Notes: a model not told the origin generated them from the sequence alone. A DNA stretch of 43,529 nt from an uncultured bacterium (GCA_949299165.1 CASFZJ010000011.1:1-43529), one strand, 5' to 3'. Positions 1-7,485 are shown, numbered from the stretch's first letter. Program-made: numbers and translations.

Positions 1-2
1 AA

Positions 3-80
3 AAAACAATATTATCAGCATTAGGAATTACGGAAAAACAGTTACAAAATACCCTGAATAACTTCAACTCACATTTTTAG
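3..80 (+). CDS. C-terminal end of an unidentified protein (5' truncated by window edge)
   Basis: An open frame runs in from the window edge and stops at TAG 78-80. The 25 visible residues end in NNFNSHF and contain ALGITEKQLQ, which reads like a helical C-terminus. The fragment is too short to assign a family, and it may be chance. It lies about 70 nt before the HTH gene of the restriction-modification island, so it could be another island gene. Confidence 0.35.
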   Translation, partial: KTILSALGITEKQLQNTLNNFNSHF

Positions 81-136
81 TATAAAAAGATAAGGTATTT
101 CTCTCGCATAATGTGAATTTTGTCATATTTTTGGTA

Positions 137-142
137 TATAAT
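137..142 (+). promoter_or_regulatory. -10 box for a leaderless HTH gene
   Basis: A perfect TATAAT lies here. The GTG start codon at 150 follows after 7 nt, so transcription would begin at or next to the first codon. There is no Shine-Dalgarno sequence before 150. A good -35 at 16-18 bp is not visible; TTGTCA at 120-125 is too close. Confidence 0.45.
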
Positions 143-149
143 ATAAATC

Positions 150-326
150 GTGAACTTTACTCCAGAAGAAATTAAAAAGTTAAGACTTAAAATGATGTTA
201 TCTCAGACCGAGTTTGCTGAATTACTTGGTGTAACTTTTGAGAGCGTTAATCGTTATGAAAATGGAAGAAGTAGACCTACTTTTAGAGTTCAAAGAAGAC
301 TAAGTGAATTATGTAAAAAGGTTTAG
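150..326 (+). CDS. XRE-family HTH regulator, likely R-M controller
   Basis: This is a 58-residue protein with a GTG start. It carries a compact helix-turn-helix of the Cro/C1 (XRE) type: the segment LSQTEFAELLGV followed by VNRYENGR is the classic scaffold with recognition helix and trailing Tyr-Glu-x-Gly. It consists of little else. It ends 13 nt before the methyltransferase start, and the SD of that gene overlaps its stop codon, so the two are probably cotranscribed. Small HTH proteins in this position are controller (C) proteins in many type II restriction-modification systems. Regulation of this island is an inference from position. The absence of an SD and the TATAAT just upstream suggest a leaderless mRNA. 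Confidence 0.75.
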   Translation: MNFTPEEIKKLRLKMMLSQTEFAELLGVTFESVNRYENGRSRPTFRVQRRLSELCKKV

Positions 327-339
327 GAGGGAAAGAATA

Positions 340-1341
340 ATGGCTACAAAACTAATGGATGCTGCTAAAAAGAATAAAGCTGACGAGTTTTATACTCAAT
401 TAAATGATATTGAATTAGAACTGAAGCATTATAAAGAATGCTTTAAAGATAAAACGGTTCTTTGCAATTGTGATGATCCATTTGAGTCTAATTTTTTTAA
501 ATATTTTGCGATGAATTTTAATTATCTTGGCTTAAAAAGGCTAATTTGTACATGTTATGATGGTTCCCCATTTGTGGGTGAGCAGTTAAGTCTTTTTGAT
601 TTTATGGACAATAAACAAATAGAGGAGAAAAAAACCGCATATAAAATAGAAATCACTGAAGTAAGAGATATAAATAATGATGGTGCTACTGATTTATATG
701 ATGTTGAAACCTTAATTAAAAATAAGAAAAATATTTTAACTAAACTTCAAGGAAACGGAGATTTTAGGTCGAATGAATGTATAAAATTACTAAAAGAATC
801 TGATATTGTTGTTACTAATCCTCCATTCTCTTTATTTAGAGAATACGTAGCCCAACTTCAAGAATATAATAAAAAATTTATAATAATCGGAAACACTAAT
901 GCACTTACATATAAAGAGATTTTTAGATTATTTCAAGAAAATAAAATTAGGACTGGATATACGAATTTTAATGTGGGAATGTATTTTCTGGTTCCTGAAG
1001 AGACTCAGAACTATCATAAAATTATTGATGGCAAAAAGTATGTTAGAGTTTCCACTTCTTGTTGGTTCACAAATATGCCAGTAAAAAAGCATAATGAAAT
1101 GTTAACTTTTTACAAAAAGTACGATGAAGAAAAATATCCGAAATATTTGAATTATGATGCTATTAATGTGGATAAATATAGTGAGATCCCTGACGATTAT
1201 TATGAGTGTGTAGGAGTTCCAGTCACATTTTTAGATAAATATAATCCTGACCAATTTGAGATTATTAGATTTAGAAAAGGGAATGATGGCAAAGATTTGG
1301 TCTACATGAGAGAGAGAGAGTACAACCTTACTTCAGAATAA
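340..1341 (+). CDS. Adenine-specific DNA methyltransferase, EcoRI family, with frame-shifted C-terminus
   Basis: The 333-residue protein resembles the EcoRI-type N6-adenine methyltransferase family. The N-terminal block DEFYTQLNDIELELKHYK, the CNCDDPFESNFFKYFA block and the catalytic NPPF (residues 160-163, inside IVVTNPPFSLF) are typical. ATG 340 is chosen because GGAGG stands 8-9 nt upstream; the longer frame from 304 overlaps the HTH gene. The end is odd. After GVPVTFLDKYNPDQFEII the frame enters a GA tract (1308-1320) and stops soon after with YNLTSE. Reading one base earlier after the tract gives VQPYFRIIVRRKRL to a stop at 1362-1364, which aligns with YARVIIKRR at the end of the next open frame. 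Reading the other frame fuses to that next module. So this copy probably carries a dinucleotide-repeat frameshift, and its activity state is uncertain. Confidence 0.85.
   Translation: MATKLMDAAKKNKADEFYTQLNDIELELKHYKECFKDKTVLCNCDDPFESNFFKYFAMNFNYLGLKRLICTCYDGSPFVGEQLSLFDFMDNKQIEEKKTAYKIEITEVRDINNDGATDLYDVETLIKNKKNILTKLQGNGDFRSNECIKLLKESDIVVTNPPFSLFREYVAQLQEYNKKFIIIGNTNALTYKEIFRLFQENKIRTGYTNFNVGMYFLVPEETQNYHKIIDGKKYVRVSTSCWFTNMPVKKHNEMLTFYKKYDEEKYPKYLNYDAINVDKYSEIPDDYYECVGVPVTFLDKYNPDQFEIIRFRKGNDGKDLVYMREREYNLTSE
1308..1320 (+). repeat. GA dinucleotide tract (6.5 units) inside the methyltransferase gene
   Basis: Thirteen bases of uninterrupted GA repeat lie inside the coding frame. At the present length the protein ends at 1341. 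Loss of one GA unit would join the upstream frame to the one ending at 1364 (340 aa). Gain of one unit would join it to the frame running without stops from 1319 through 1708 (456 aa). Such tracts mutate by slippage in contingency loci. Whether this one varies is an inference. Confidence 0.8.
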
Positions 1342-1372
1342 TTGTTCGAAGAAAGAGGCTCTAATTAATTTT

Positions 1373-1708
1373 ATGTTAGCTCAAGATTTTAATGTGAATC
1401 AAATCGAATATTGTAATGGTGAAATAGGAGTTCCAATTACTTTTTTGGATAAATACAATCCTAATCAATTTGAAATCATAGCTTTAGGTATAGTTGGGAG
1501 CATTAATTTTGCTGAAGAAAGAAAAATGGAAGTTTTAGATAAAGACGGTTTGCCTACAGGCAAGTATACAATTAACGCAAAAGGTACGCTTTACAGAAAA
1601 TGGTCTAAAGAAATCGACGGCGAAAAACCTGCAGCTTTTAAAGATTGCGAAACTGGTGAGTTATATCAAAGCATTTATGCACGTGTGATTATCAAAAGGA
1701 GGGTGTAA
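1373..1708 (+). CDS. Detached second copy of the methyltransferase C-terminal module
   Basis: The 111 residues repeat the C-terminal motif of the preceding gene: GVPITFLDKYNPNQFEII here against GVPVTFLDKYNPDQFEII there. They then continue to YARVIIKRRV. The DNA repeat at 1213-1267 and 1427-1481 is roughly 80 percent identical by eye. There is no methyltransferase catalytic motif, so it cannot work alone. The nearest SD-like GAGG is about 14 nt before ATG 1373, which is poor. The frame is open back to the GA tract, so it may normally be expressed only as a fusion when the tract changes length. Alternatives are a leftover of a tandem duplication or a silent exchange cassette. It ends 2 nt before the nuclease gene, whose SD (AGGAGG) lies within it. 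Confidence 0.6.
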   Translation: MLAQDFNVNQIEYCNGEIGVPITFLDKYNPNQFEIIALGIVGSINFAEERKMEVLDKDGLPTGKYTINAKGTLYRKWSKEIDGEKPAAFKDCETGELYQSIYARVIIKRRV

Positions 1709-1710
1709 TT

Positions 1711-2817
1711 ATGAAAATAGAGCTTCATGAAGTTACAATTAGGGAAATTACTAATGGTTATTTAGATAGCGGTGAAAATGGTGTTGTTGGCTATGATGGT
1801 AAGTTAAATATAAGACCACCATATCAAAGAGAATTTATTTATGATGAAGTTAAAAGAAACGCTGTTTTAGAGACTATAATAAAAGGATTCCCATTAAACG
1901 TAATGTATTGGGTAAAAAATGATGATGGAACTTTTGAAGTTATGGATGGTCAACAGCGTACAATAAGTTTTTGCCAATACGTAAATAGTGATTTCTCACT
2001 TAATAATAAATATTTTCATAATCTTACTGAAACTGAAAAAAATCTTATTTTAGATTACAAATGTATGATTTATTTTTGTGAAGGTACGGATTTAGAAAAA
2101 TTAGAGTGGTTTAAAACTATTAATATTGCTGGTGAAAAATTAACAGATCAAGAATTAAGAAATGCTATTTATACTGGACCTTGGTTAAGTGATGCTAAAT
2201 TAAAATTTAGTAAAAATAATTGTGTAGCTTATTTGCTTGCAAAAGATTATGTTAATGGATCTCCAATACGACAAGAATTACTTGAAAAGGCGATTTCATG
2301 GATTAATGGCGGAGATGTCGAAGGATATATGGCATTGCATCAACACGATCCAAATGCTAATGAGTTGTGGACTTATTTTAAAAATGTTATTGATTGGGTG
2401 CAAATGACATTTACTAAATATAGAAAGGAAATGAAAGGTATTGATTGGGCTGAATTATATAATAATTATCATCAAGAGACTTTTGATACTAGAGAACTAG
2501 AAAATAGAATATCGAATTTAATGCTTGATGATGAAGTAACCAGCAAAAAAGGTATATATCCATATGTTTTAGATGGCTTAGAGAAACATTTAAGTCTCAG
2601 AGCTTTTACTGAATTTCAAAAAAGAGAAGCGTATGAAAAACAAGGCGGCAAATGTCCGAGATGTGCTTCAATGAATAAACCAACAAAAGATAAGGTTTGG
2701 AATATTAACGAAATGGAAGCGGATCATATTATCCCATGGCACGAAGGCGGTAAAACAACTATAGATAATTGTCAGATGTTATGCAAAAGCTGCAATAGAG
2801 AAAAAGGAGGAAGATAG
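1711..2817 (+). CDS. DUF262 / HNH endonuclease, predicted restriction or defence nuclease
   Basis: This is a 368-residue two-domain protein. Residues about 35-95 carry the DUF262 (ParB/GmrS-like) signature: PPYQREF, then a helix, then DGQQR at 79-83, thought to bind or hydrolyse nucleotide. Residues about 305-368 form a zinc-stabilised HNH domain with CPRC, ADHIIPWHEGG, an Asn, and CKSCNREKG, which should be the DNA-cutting module. It sits next to an adenine methyltransferase and an HTH controller, so it is probably the restriction component of a modification-dependent or type II-like system. Cleavage specificity cannot be read from sequence. SD AGGAGG precedes the ATG. The next gene begins immediately after the stop codon, which implies translational coupling. 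Confidence 0.85.
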   Translation: MKIELHEVTIREITNGYLDSGENGVVGYDGKLNIRPPYQREFIYDEVKRNAVLETIIKGFPLNVMYWVKNDDGTFEVMDGQQRTISFCQYVNSDFSLNNKYFHNLTETEKNLILDYKCMIYFCEGTDLEKLEWFKTINIAGEKLTDQELRNAIYTGPWLSDAKLKFSKNNCVAYLLAKDYVNGSPIRQELLEKAISWINGGDVEGYMALHQHDPNANELWTYFKNVIDWVQMTFTKYRKEMKGIDWAELYNNYHQETFDTRELENRISNLMLDDEVTSKKGIYPYVLDGLEKHLSLRAFTEFQKREAYEKQGGKCPRCASMNKPTKDKVWNINEMEADHIIPWHEGGKTTIDNCQMLCKSCNREKGGR

Positions 2818-3417
2818 GTGAGTTGCTCGAACATTAAAATTATCATAACCGTAAAAGATGTTGATGAAGCCAATAAAAAAGTTTTGAGTACACCTAATTA
2901 CGGGAAAGAAGATATACTCATTACAGATTGTTTAAAAAGGTTTCCTAGAAACACGGATAGAGCAATAGTTGCATTAAAAGTTGCACTTATTGATATAACC
3001 AATAATACTCGCTTAGGTCTGCATAAAAGGGATCTTAGTCTTTGCGACATAGTAGATAAGATACTCAGCATAAAAGATTTCGACGAACGTGTAAAAAATG
3101 GAGATCCTGAAATAGTTAATGAAATAGCCAAAGCAAATGGAAAAGTTAACTTATTTTCTTTTGCTAGTAAATATTGTTGTTACCACAATAAAAACTTATA
3201 TGGGAATGATGATTATTCAATTTATGACACAATATTAAAGAATAATTTATCGAAATATTTTAATGACATAACGAAATCTCAAATTGAAAAGTGGCGAAAA
3301 AATTTTGACTACAAATCATATAATGACTATATAGGTAATAAATTAGATGAATTAGGAATACATTGTGCTTTTAGAAGAAGAAAATTTGATCATTTTATTT
3401 GGTATAACAATAGATAA
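2818..3417 (+). CDS. Uncharacterised protein coupled to the DUF262-HNH nuclease
   Basis: This 199-residue protein has a GTG start directly abutting the TAG of the nuclease gene and a perfect AAAGGAGG seven bases upstream. I do not recognise a named family with confidence. The central stretch FSFASKYCCYHN followed by YSIYDTIL resembles a motif I have seen in hypothetical proteins near restriction genes; this is memory, not a search. There is no signal peptide or membrane segment, and it is probably cytoplasmic and basic at the C-terminus. The tight coupling suggests it acts in the same complex or reaction as the nuclease, possibly as a specificity or accessory subunit. Confidence 0.75.
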   Translation: MSCSNIKIIITVKDVDEANKKVLSTPNYGKEDILITDCLKRFPRNTDRAIVALKVALIDITNNTRLGLHKRDLSLCDIVDKILSIKDFDERVKNGDPEIVNEIAKANGKVNLFSFASKYCCYHNKNLYGNDDYSIYDTILKNNLSKYFNDITKSQIEKWRKNFDYKSYNDYIGNKLDELGIHCAFRRRKFDHFIWYNNR

Positions 3418-3552
3418 TTTATTTAAGTAAATTCTTATTAATTCTTTAAAAAGATTGAAAAATTAATACTTTTTATTGGTTTCATTTCTGTAATGAAATA
3501 ATTAGAATTTAAACTCACGATTTTGCGTTATTAGTAGTACTAGCGAAACGGA

Positions 3553-3620
3553 GGGTGTCGCAAAAAGCCTCGATAAAATCCACATTATTTAAGGGTGTCG
3601 TTTCTCTAGTAGGGGTGTCG
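3553..3620 (+). repeat. Three direct copies of GGGTGTCG
   Basis: The octamer GGGTGTCG occurs at 3553-3560, 3593-3600 and 3613-3620, always after purines, with starts 40 and 20 bp apart. This GC-containing word stands out in AT-rich DNA. The copies lie just beyond the last defence gene and before the terminator. They could be binding sites for a recombinase or regulator, or the edge of a mobile element. No partner inverted copy was found nearby. Confidence 0.6.
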
Positions 3621-3665
3621 AATTGTATTAAAACGATAGTAAAGAGACAAACTACTTCAAACTGA

Positions 3666-3682
3666 GATGTGAACTTCACATC
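3666..3682. promoter_or_regulatory. Perfect 8-bp palindrome, operator-like
   Basis: GATGTGAA and TTCACATC are exact inverted repeats around one central base. The loop would be too short for a good hairpin of full length, so a dimeric protein-binding site is as likely as an RNA stem. It lies 17 nt before the terminator. Confidence 0.4.
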
Positions 3683-3698
3683 ATCGTAATTATATAAG

Positions 3699-3718
3699 TC
3701 CGAGAAATCGGATTTTTT
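3699..3718 (+). terminator. Intrinsic terminator after the defence island
   Basis: The stem TCCGA / TCGGA has a GAAA tetraloop and is followed by six T residues. It lies about 280 nt after the last island gene. Another non-coding transcript could also end here. Confidence 0.75.
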
Positions 3719-3841
3719 ATTTTGTGTTGAAGTGGATTGAATTTAGGTTCGAACCAGTGGATTTTACATTTTTAGTTTAAAAGAAGATGGATAGTCAACA
3801 ACTTTAAATTATTTAAGTTTAAACCTAATCTCTTTTAAATT

Positions 3842-3858
3842 TGCACTAAAAAAGTGCA
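3842..3858. other. Small hairpin, TGCACT/AGTGCA
   Basis: A 6-bp inverted repeat surrounds five A residues. It lacks a T tract, so it is not a standard terminator. It lies about 50 bp upstream of the promoter of the next gene. The rest of 3720-3910 shows nothing recognisable. Confidence 0.3.
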
Positions 3859-3910
3859 TATATAGCCAAATAACCCCAAAAAATTTAAAAATTTAAAAGA
3901 ATTTATAATC

Positions 3911-3939
3911 TTGTTTGGAATGATATAAATCAGTATATT
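3911..3939 (+). promoter_or_regulatory. Sigma-A-type promoter for the 85-aa gene
   Basis: TTGTTT (3911-3916) and TATATT (3934-3939) are separated by 17 bp. Transcription would start near 3946, leaving a short leader with AGAGG before ATG 3962. Confidence 0.55.
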
Positions 3940-3961
3940 ATAAAATTAGAGGTATAAAATT

Positions 3962-4219
3962 ATGTCATATCAATTAAGCGAAAGCACAATGAAAGTCATC
4001 AAACTTGTAAACGAAGAAAAAAAGTCTTACACTAAACAAGAAATTCAAGAGATTAGTTTTGGTCTTTCTTTTGTTTACATTGGCATTCAATTAAAAAAGA
4101 ATCTAAATGACGAAGAAAAAATGTTTAAGAAAAATTTAGAAGATGCAATCAAAGAATTAAATGAACACGCTAGTGAAGTTGACGTAGATTATTTCAATCA
4201 TATGCTTTCTAAACTTTAA
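3962..4219 (+). CDS. Small uncharacterised helical protein (85 aa)
   Basis: No family is recognised. The protein is charged and predicted to be mostly helical, with repeated Lys/Glu runs such as KKNLNDEEKMFKKNLEDA and no membrane segment. It has its own promoter and an AGAGG site 9 nt before ATG. It lies between the defence island and a decayed adenosine deaminase gene read from the other strand, whose remnant reaches its 3' end. It is probably real because of the promoter and RBS, but its function is unknown. Confidence 0.6.
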   Translation: MSYQLSESTMKVIKLVNEEKKSYTKQEIQEISFGLSFVYIGIQLKKNLNDEEKMFKKNLEDAIKELNEHASEVDVDYFNHMLSKL

Positions 4220-4715
4220 AAGTTTGATACCAGCATTTAAATTGCTTATCCATTATTTTTTTAATGTCCACTTGTCTTCATCACTTATAAATAATGCTTT
4301 TAAAGCATTACAAAGTAATAGATAAACTTCATTCTTATGTACTTTAAATGCTTTAAAATAGCTTTATATTCTTCATTTACATTTGTTATTGAAACGCACA
4401 TATTATCGCTATTTAAAAAGAAGTGTACGCCTTTTAATAAAAAAGGCGAATTGGTAAATCTTCATAACGTAAGAATGCTTTAGTTTGTAAATTACTTGTC
4501 GGACAAATTTCTAAGAAATTCTTACTTTCTTTTAAATTAATCATCGTCGTATCCTTATCTTTTTGCTCCTACGCTATGACCGATGTGCCTTGCAACAAAA
4601 TCTAATGCTTTTTAATCGTTTTATAGGCGCTCATTCACCTGTGTGGATGGTATAAGGTACATCTATTTTTTTAACTTCTTGAATAAGGGAAAATATATCT
4701 ATAGGATATAAAGTT
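4209..4715 (-). pseudogene. add: Decayed adenosine deaminase (C-terminal half)
   Basis: On the - strand, pieces in three frames match the adenosine/AMP deaminase fold in correct order. VPYTIHTGE (4640s, with the metal-associated HxGE) is followed by a stop. LDFVARHIGHSVGA comes next, then EICPTSNLQTKA and YEDLPIRL. HFFLNSDNMCVSITN (the SD/TD active-site region) and a C-terminal helix segment ending near 4209 complete it. At least three frame changes and several stops separate them, and the N-terminal half with the HxH metal motif is missing. The gene is therefore dead. A functional enzyme would have converted adenosine to inosine in purine salvage. The identification comes from motif order, not from a search. 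Confidence 0.75.
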
Positions 4716-4748
4716 TTATGATAAAATATCAAAAAAGGAGCTGAGATC

Positions 4749-5210
4749 GTGCCTTTAACATTTCTTTCGCCTATAGAAAATTTTAGTTATATCATCACGT
4801 TTGGATGCGTAGCAATTATTTTTAATCTTCTTTTTCTTGTTTTAGGAACAATATTTATAATTAAAAAACCTGAACTAAATTATTCATTTGGATATCGAAG
4901 TGGGTTTTCTTTATCTTCTTCGAAGAGATGGAGATGGTGTAATAAAATATTTTTTAGATTTACGACTGTTTCTCAACCTATCTTCTTAATTATTAATATT
5001 ATTATTTTTACTTTATCCTTAATTTATGAGTGGTCATTTGCTTGGATAACTATTTCTTTTGCAATATCAATAGGTATTTTAATACCAATCTCTCTTTTTA
5101 TTGAAATTTATGGTAGGCACAAATTCAAAAATGAAGATATAGGACCAGTTAAACCATTAGTTGAAAATGAAAACTCAAAAAAACAAGAAATTGATGATTT
5201 TTTTAGTTAA
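4749..5210 (+). CDS. SdpI-like membrane protein
   Basis: The 153-residue protein has a GTG start and AAGGAG 7 nt upstream. It has three or four hydrophobic helices: about 13-38, 77-95 and 98-120. Between the first two stands GYRSGFSLSSSKRWRWCNK, which matches the GYR(T/S)..(S)...W..(A/C)N pattern of the SdpI/YhfL family. The Bacillus member SdpI gives immunity to a toxic peptide and acts as a signalling receptor. Most homologues are uncharacterised. It is not linked to an sdpC-like toxin here. The charged tail (KNEDIGPVKPLVENENSKKQ) should be cytoplasmic. Confidence 0.6.
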   Translation: MPLTFLSPIENFSYIITFGCVAIIFNLLFLVLGTIFIIKKPELNYSFGYRSGFSLSSSKRWRWCNKIFFRFTTVSQPIFLIINIIIFTLSLIYEWSFAWITISFAISIGILIPISLFIEIYGRHKFKNEDIGPVKPLVENENSKKQEIDDFFS

Positions 5211-5652
5211 TTTAATAATAAGATAATGTTTGTGCTCTTTAGTGGTTTTTTCTAGCAGTATAACTTTAGTTTTTGATTTCCAAATTGAATGTTAATTTTT
5301 AAGTGGTTTATTTAAAAATTGCCTTAAATGTCACTGTATATGTCACTGTAAAAATTAGAAAAACAACGTTTATAAGGGAAAAACTTTTGTAGAAGTGTAA
5401 AATTCATGATACTCAAAATGTCACTGCAAAAACAAAAAATGAAGGTCTATAAAAATCTGTAGTTAAAAACATATATTGGATGGACCCTAATATTAATTAA
5501 GTCACTTTAAATAAGTTTAATTCGGTGCAAACCACCTTTTTAATACAATTAACAATCTTGTTAAACGCTTATTTATTATGTTTAAAATCTTTAATTAAGA
5601 AAAAATTTAAAAAAACTATTTTTAAAAAAAATTTTAAGCATATACTTAATTT
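5211..5652. other. Non-coding stretch with TGTCACTG repeats
   Basis: No coding region is supported in these 440 bases. The octamer TGTCACTG occurs at 5329-5336, 5341-5348 and 5419-5426. The first two are adjacent, on a 12-bp period. A short GGTG/CACC hairpin followed by five T residues (5524-5541) could be a weak terminator. The last 100 bases are very AT-rich and end in the promoter of the exporter genes. Confidence 0.5.
5641..5646 (+). promoter_or_regulatory. -10 box placed for a leaderless ABC exporter gene
   Basis: TATACT is followed by six bases and then ATG 5653, so the first codon coincides with the expected transcription start. No SD sequence is present in the preceding AT-only DNA. 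Confidence 0.45.
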
Positions 5653-7485
5653 ATGATAAAAAAAGAGGGGAAACTAAAAAATAATTTTATCAATAACACT
5701 AAATACATTTATAAACTTCTTTTTAAAAGAAAACGAAGTTATATTTTTTGGTTACCATTTTTAATTTTAATAACTATTTTAATAACAGCAGTCACTACAT
5801 TCTTACCTTCGACTATTGTATATTTAATAGAAAATAATTTTTCTTTAGAAAACTTATTATTAATCATTATAGGTTTAATGATAGCTCTATTGATTTTTAA
5901 TGTTATTAAATCATACTTAGACAACGTAATTAAGATCGGTTATACCTTAACTAGAGCAGTGGATGGTTATACTATTTTGTGGGATAAATGTTTTGGCATG
6001 GATTATCAAAAAGCTGAAACAAAAGAAAATAAAGATAAATTTATGAAAGCCGAAAATGCTGTTGGATCAAATTATAGTGGTATCGAAGGGATGTATGTTG
6101 CGTTTCCGGAACTAATCATTTCATTACTTGGTGTTTTGATTTATGGAATATTAACAGCTTTCATCTCTCCTATCATTCTCCTTATTGTTTTAGTTGCTTT
6201 TTTTATCAATATTTTATTGATGTTTTTTATTAGAAAAAAAGATACGATTTTGCGGGATGAATATGCAAAAAACCAAAATAAAATAAGATATTTTTCAATA
6301 ACTTCTGAGAACGAAAAAGCCGCAAAAGATATCAGAAATTATTCATTGGCAAATAAATTTAGGAGAATTCTGAATAGTTATGCAATAATATTAAAGAAAT
6401 ATCAAATTAAAATAAACTTCTTATGGTTTTTACCACCTTTTGAACTTTCTGTTTTTGCTTTGGTTAGAGATTTATGTTCTTATGCAATATTAATTTATCA
6501 AGCAATTAGTGGAACTATTGGAGCTAGTGAATTTGTTGCACTTTTAGCTTCTGTTACTGCTTTTAATAACTATGTCGATAAAGCAAGTTTAAGTATTGAC
6601 GATTGTGCTCGTTGTAATCAAGAAATTACATATTTCTTAGATTATTTAAATACTACTAACGTTTTTAATTATGACAACAAAATTAATCTTGATGTTTTAA
6701 ATAAACCATTTGAGATTGAAATTAAAAATCTTTCATTTAAATATGAAAAAAATGATGAATATATTTTTAAAAATTTAAATTTAAAAATTAACAGCGGAGA
6801 AAAAGTTGCAATAGTTGGAATAAATGGAGCAGGTAAAACTACTCTAGCCAAACTTTTGGTCGGATTGTATAAACAAACTGAAGGAGAAATTTTAATTAAT
6901 GGCTATAACATTTCCGATTTTAATATAAATGATTATTATGACTATGTTTCAATTGTAAATCAGGAAGTTCAACCGTTAGCTTTTACTATTAAAGACAATA
7001 TCATTTGCTCATACGAATTTGATAAAGACAAATTTAACAAAGTTTTGTTAGATTCCGGATTTAAAGAAAAAGTAGACAGTTTAAAAGATAAAGAAAATAC
7101 ATTTATCACACAAAATTTTAGTAGTAAAGGCATTAATTTAAGTGGAGGCGAAACGCAAAAAATGCTTTTAGCTAGAGCTATTTATAAAAATTCATCTTTT
7201 CTGATATTAGATGAACCTACCTCTGCTTTAGATCCAGTAGCAGAAGGTCTTTTATATCAAAAATATAATGATTTATGCAAAGATAAAACATCAATCTTTA
7301 TTTCCCATCGACTTTCCTCTACAAGATTTTGCGAACGCATTTACTATTTAGAGAATGGGAAAATTATCGAAATGGGCACTCATGATGAATTAATGAATAA
7401 AAAAGGAAAATATTTTGAAATGTTTAACATTCAGTCAAAATACTATAAGGATGGTGAAGGAGAAAACGATGAAAACAATTGCTAA
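5653..7485 (+). CDS. ABC exporter half-transporter, subunit 1
   Basis: This is a 610-residue fused membrane/ATPase subunit of the exporter (MsbA/BmrC-like) type. The N-terminal half has about six hydrophobic helices, the first near 30-58. The ATPase half has Walker A GINGAGKT (389-396), signature LSGGE (496-500), Walker B LILDEP with catalytic Glu 521, a SALDP D-loop and a SHR H-loop, so it looks catalytically complete. It overlaps the second half-transporter by 17 nt, and the two probably form a heterodimer. The cargo cannot be read; peptides, lipids or drugs are possible. No SD is present before the ATG, and a TATACT box suggests leaderless expression. Confidence 0.85.
   Translation: MIKKEGKLKNNFINNTKYIYKLLFKRKRSYIFWLPFLILITILITAVTTFLPSTIVYLIENNFSLENLLLIIIGLMIALLIFNVIKSYLDNVIKIGYTLTRAVDGYTILWDKCFGMDYQKAETKENKDKFMKAENAVGSNYSGIEGMYVAFPELIISLLGVLIYGILTAFISPIILLIVLVAFFINILLMFFIRKKDTILRDEYAKNQNKIRYFSITSENEKAAKDIRNYSLANKFRRILNSYAIILKKYQIKINFLWFLPPFELSVFALVRDLCSYAILIYQAISGTIGASEFVALLASVTAFNNYVDKASLSIDDCARCNQEITYFLDYLNTTNVFNYDNKINLDVLNKPFEIEIKNLSFKYEKNDEYIFKNLNLKINSGEKVAIVGINGAGKTTLAKLLVGLYKQTEGEILINGYNISDFNINDYYDYVSIVNQEVQPLAFTIKDNIICSYEFDKDKFNKVLLDSGFKEKVDSLKDKENTFITQNFSSKGINLSGGETQKMLLARAIYKNSSFLILDEPTSALDPVAEGLLYQKYNDLCKDKTSIFISHRLSSTRFCERIYYLENGKIIEMGTHDELMNKKGKYFEMFNIQSKYYKDGEGENDENNC

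Noticed and set aside
899-1084. Open frame of 61 aa inside the methyltransferase gene
   Set aside because: It overlaps the strongly supported methylase in another frame, has no RBS and no recognisable motif.
3553-3620. CRISPR-like array
   Set aside because: The repeated unit is only 8 bp and spacer lengths differ (32 and 12 bp). No cas gene is present.
3746-3755. GGTTCGAACC, resembling a tRNA T-loop
   Set aside because: The flanking bases cannot form the T stem and no acceptor or anticodon arms are present. It is only a short palindrome.
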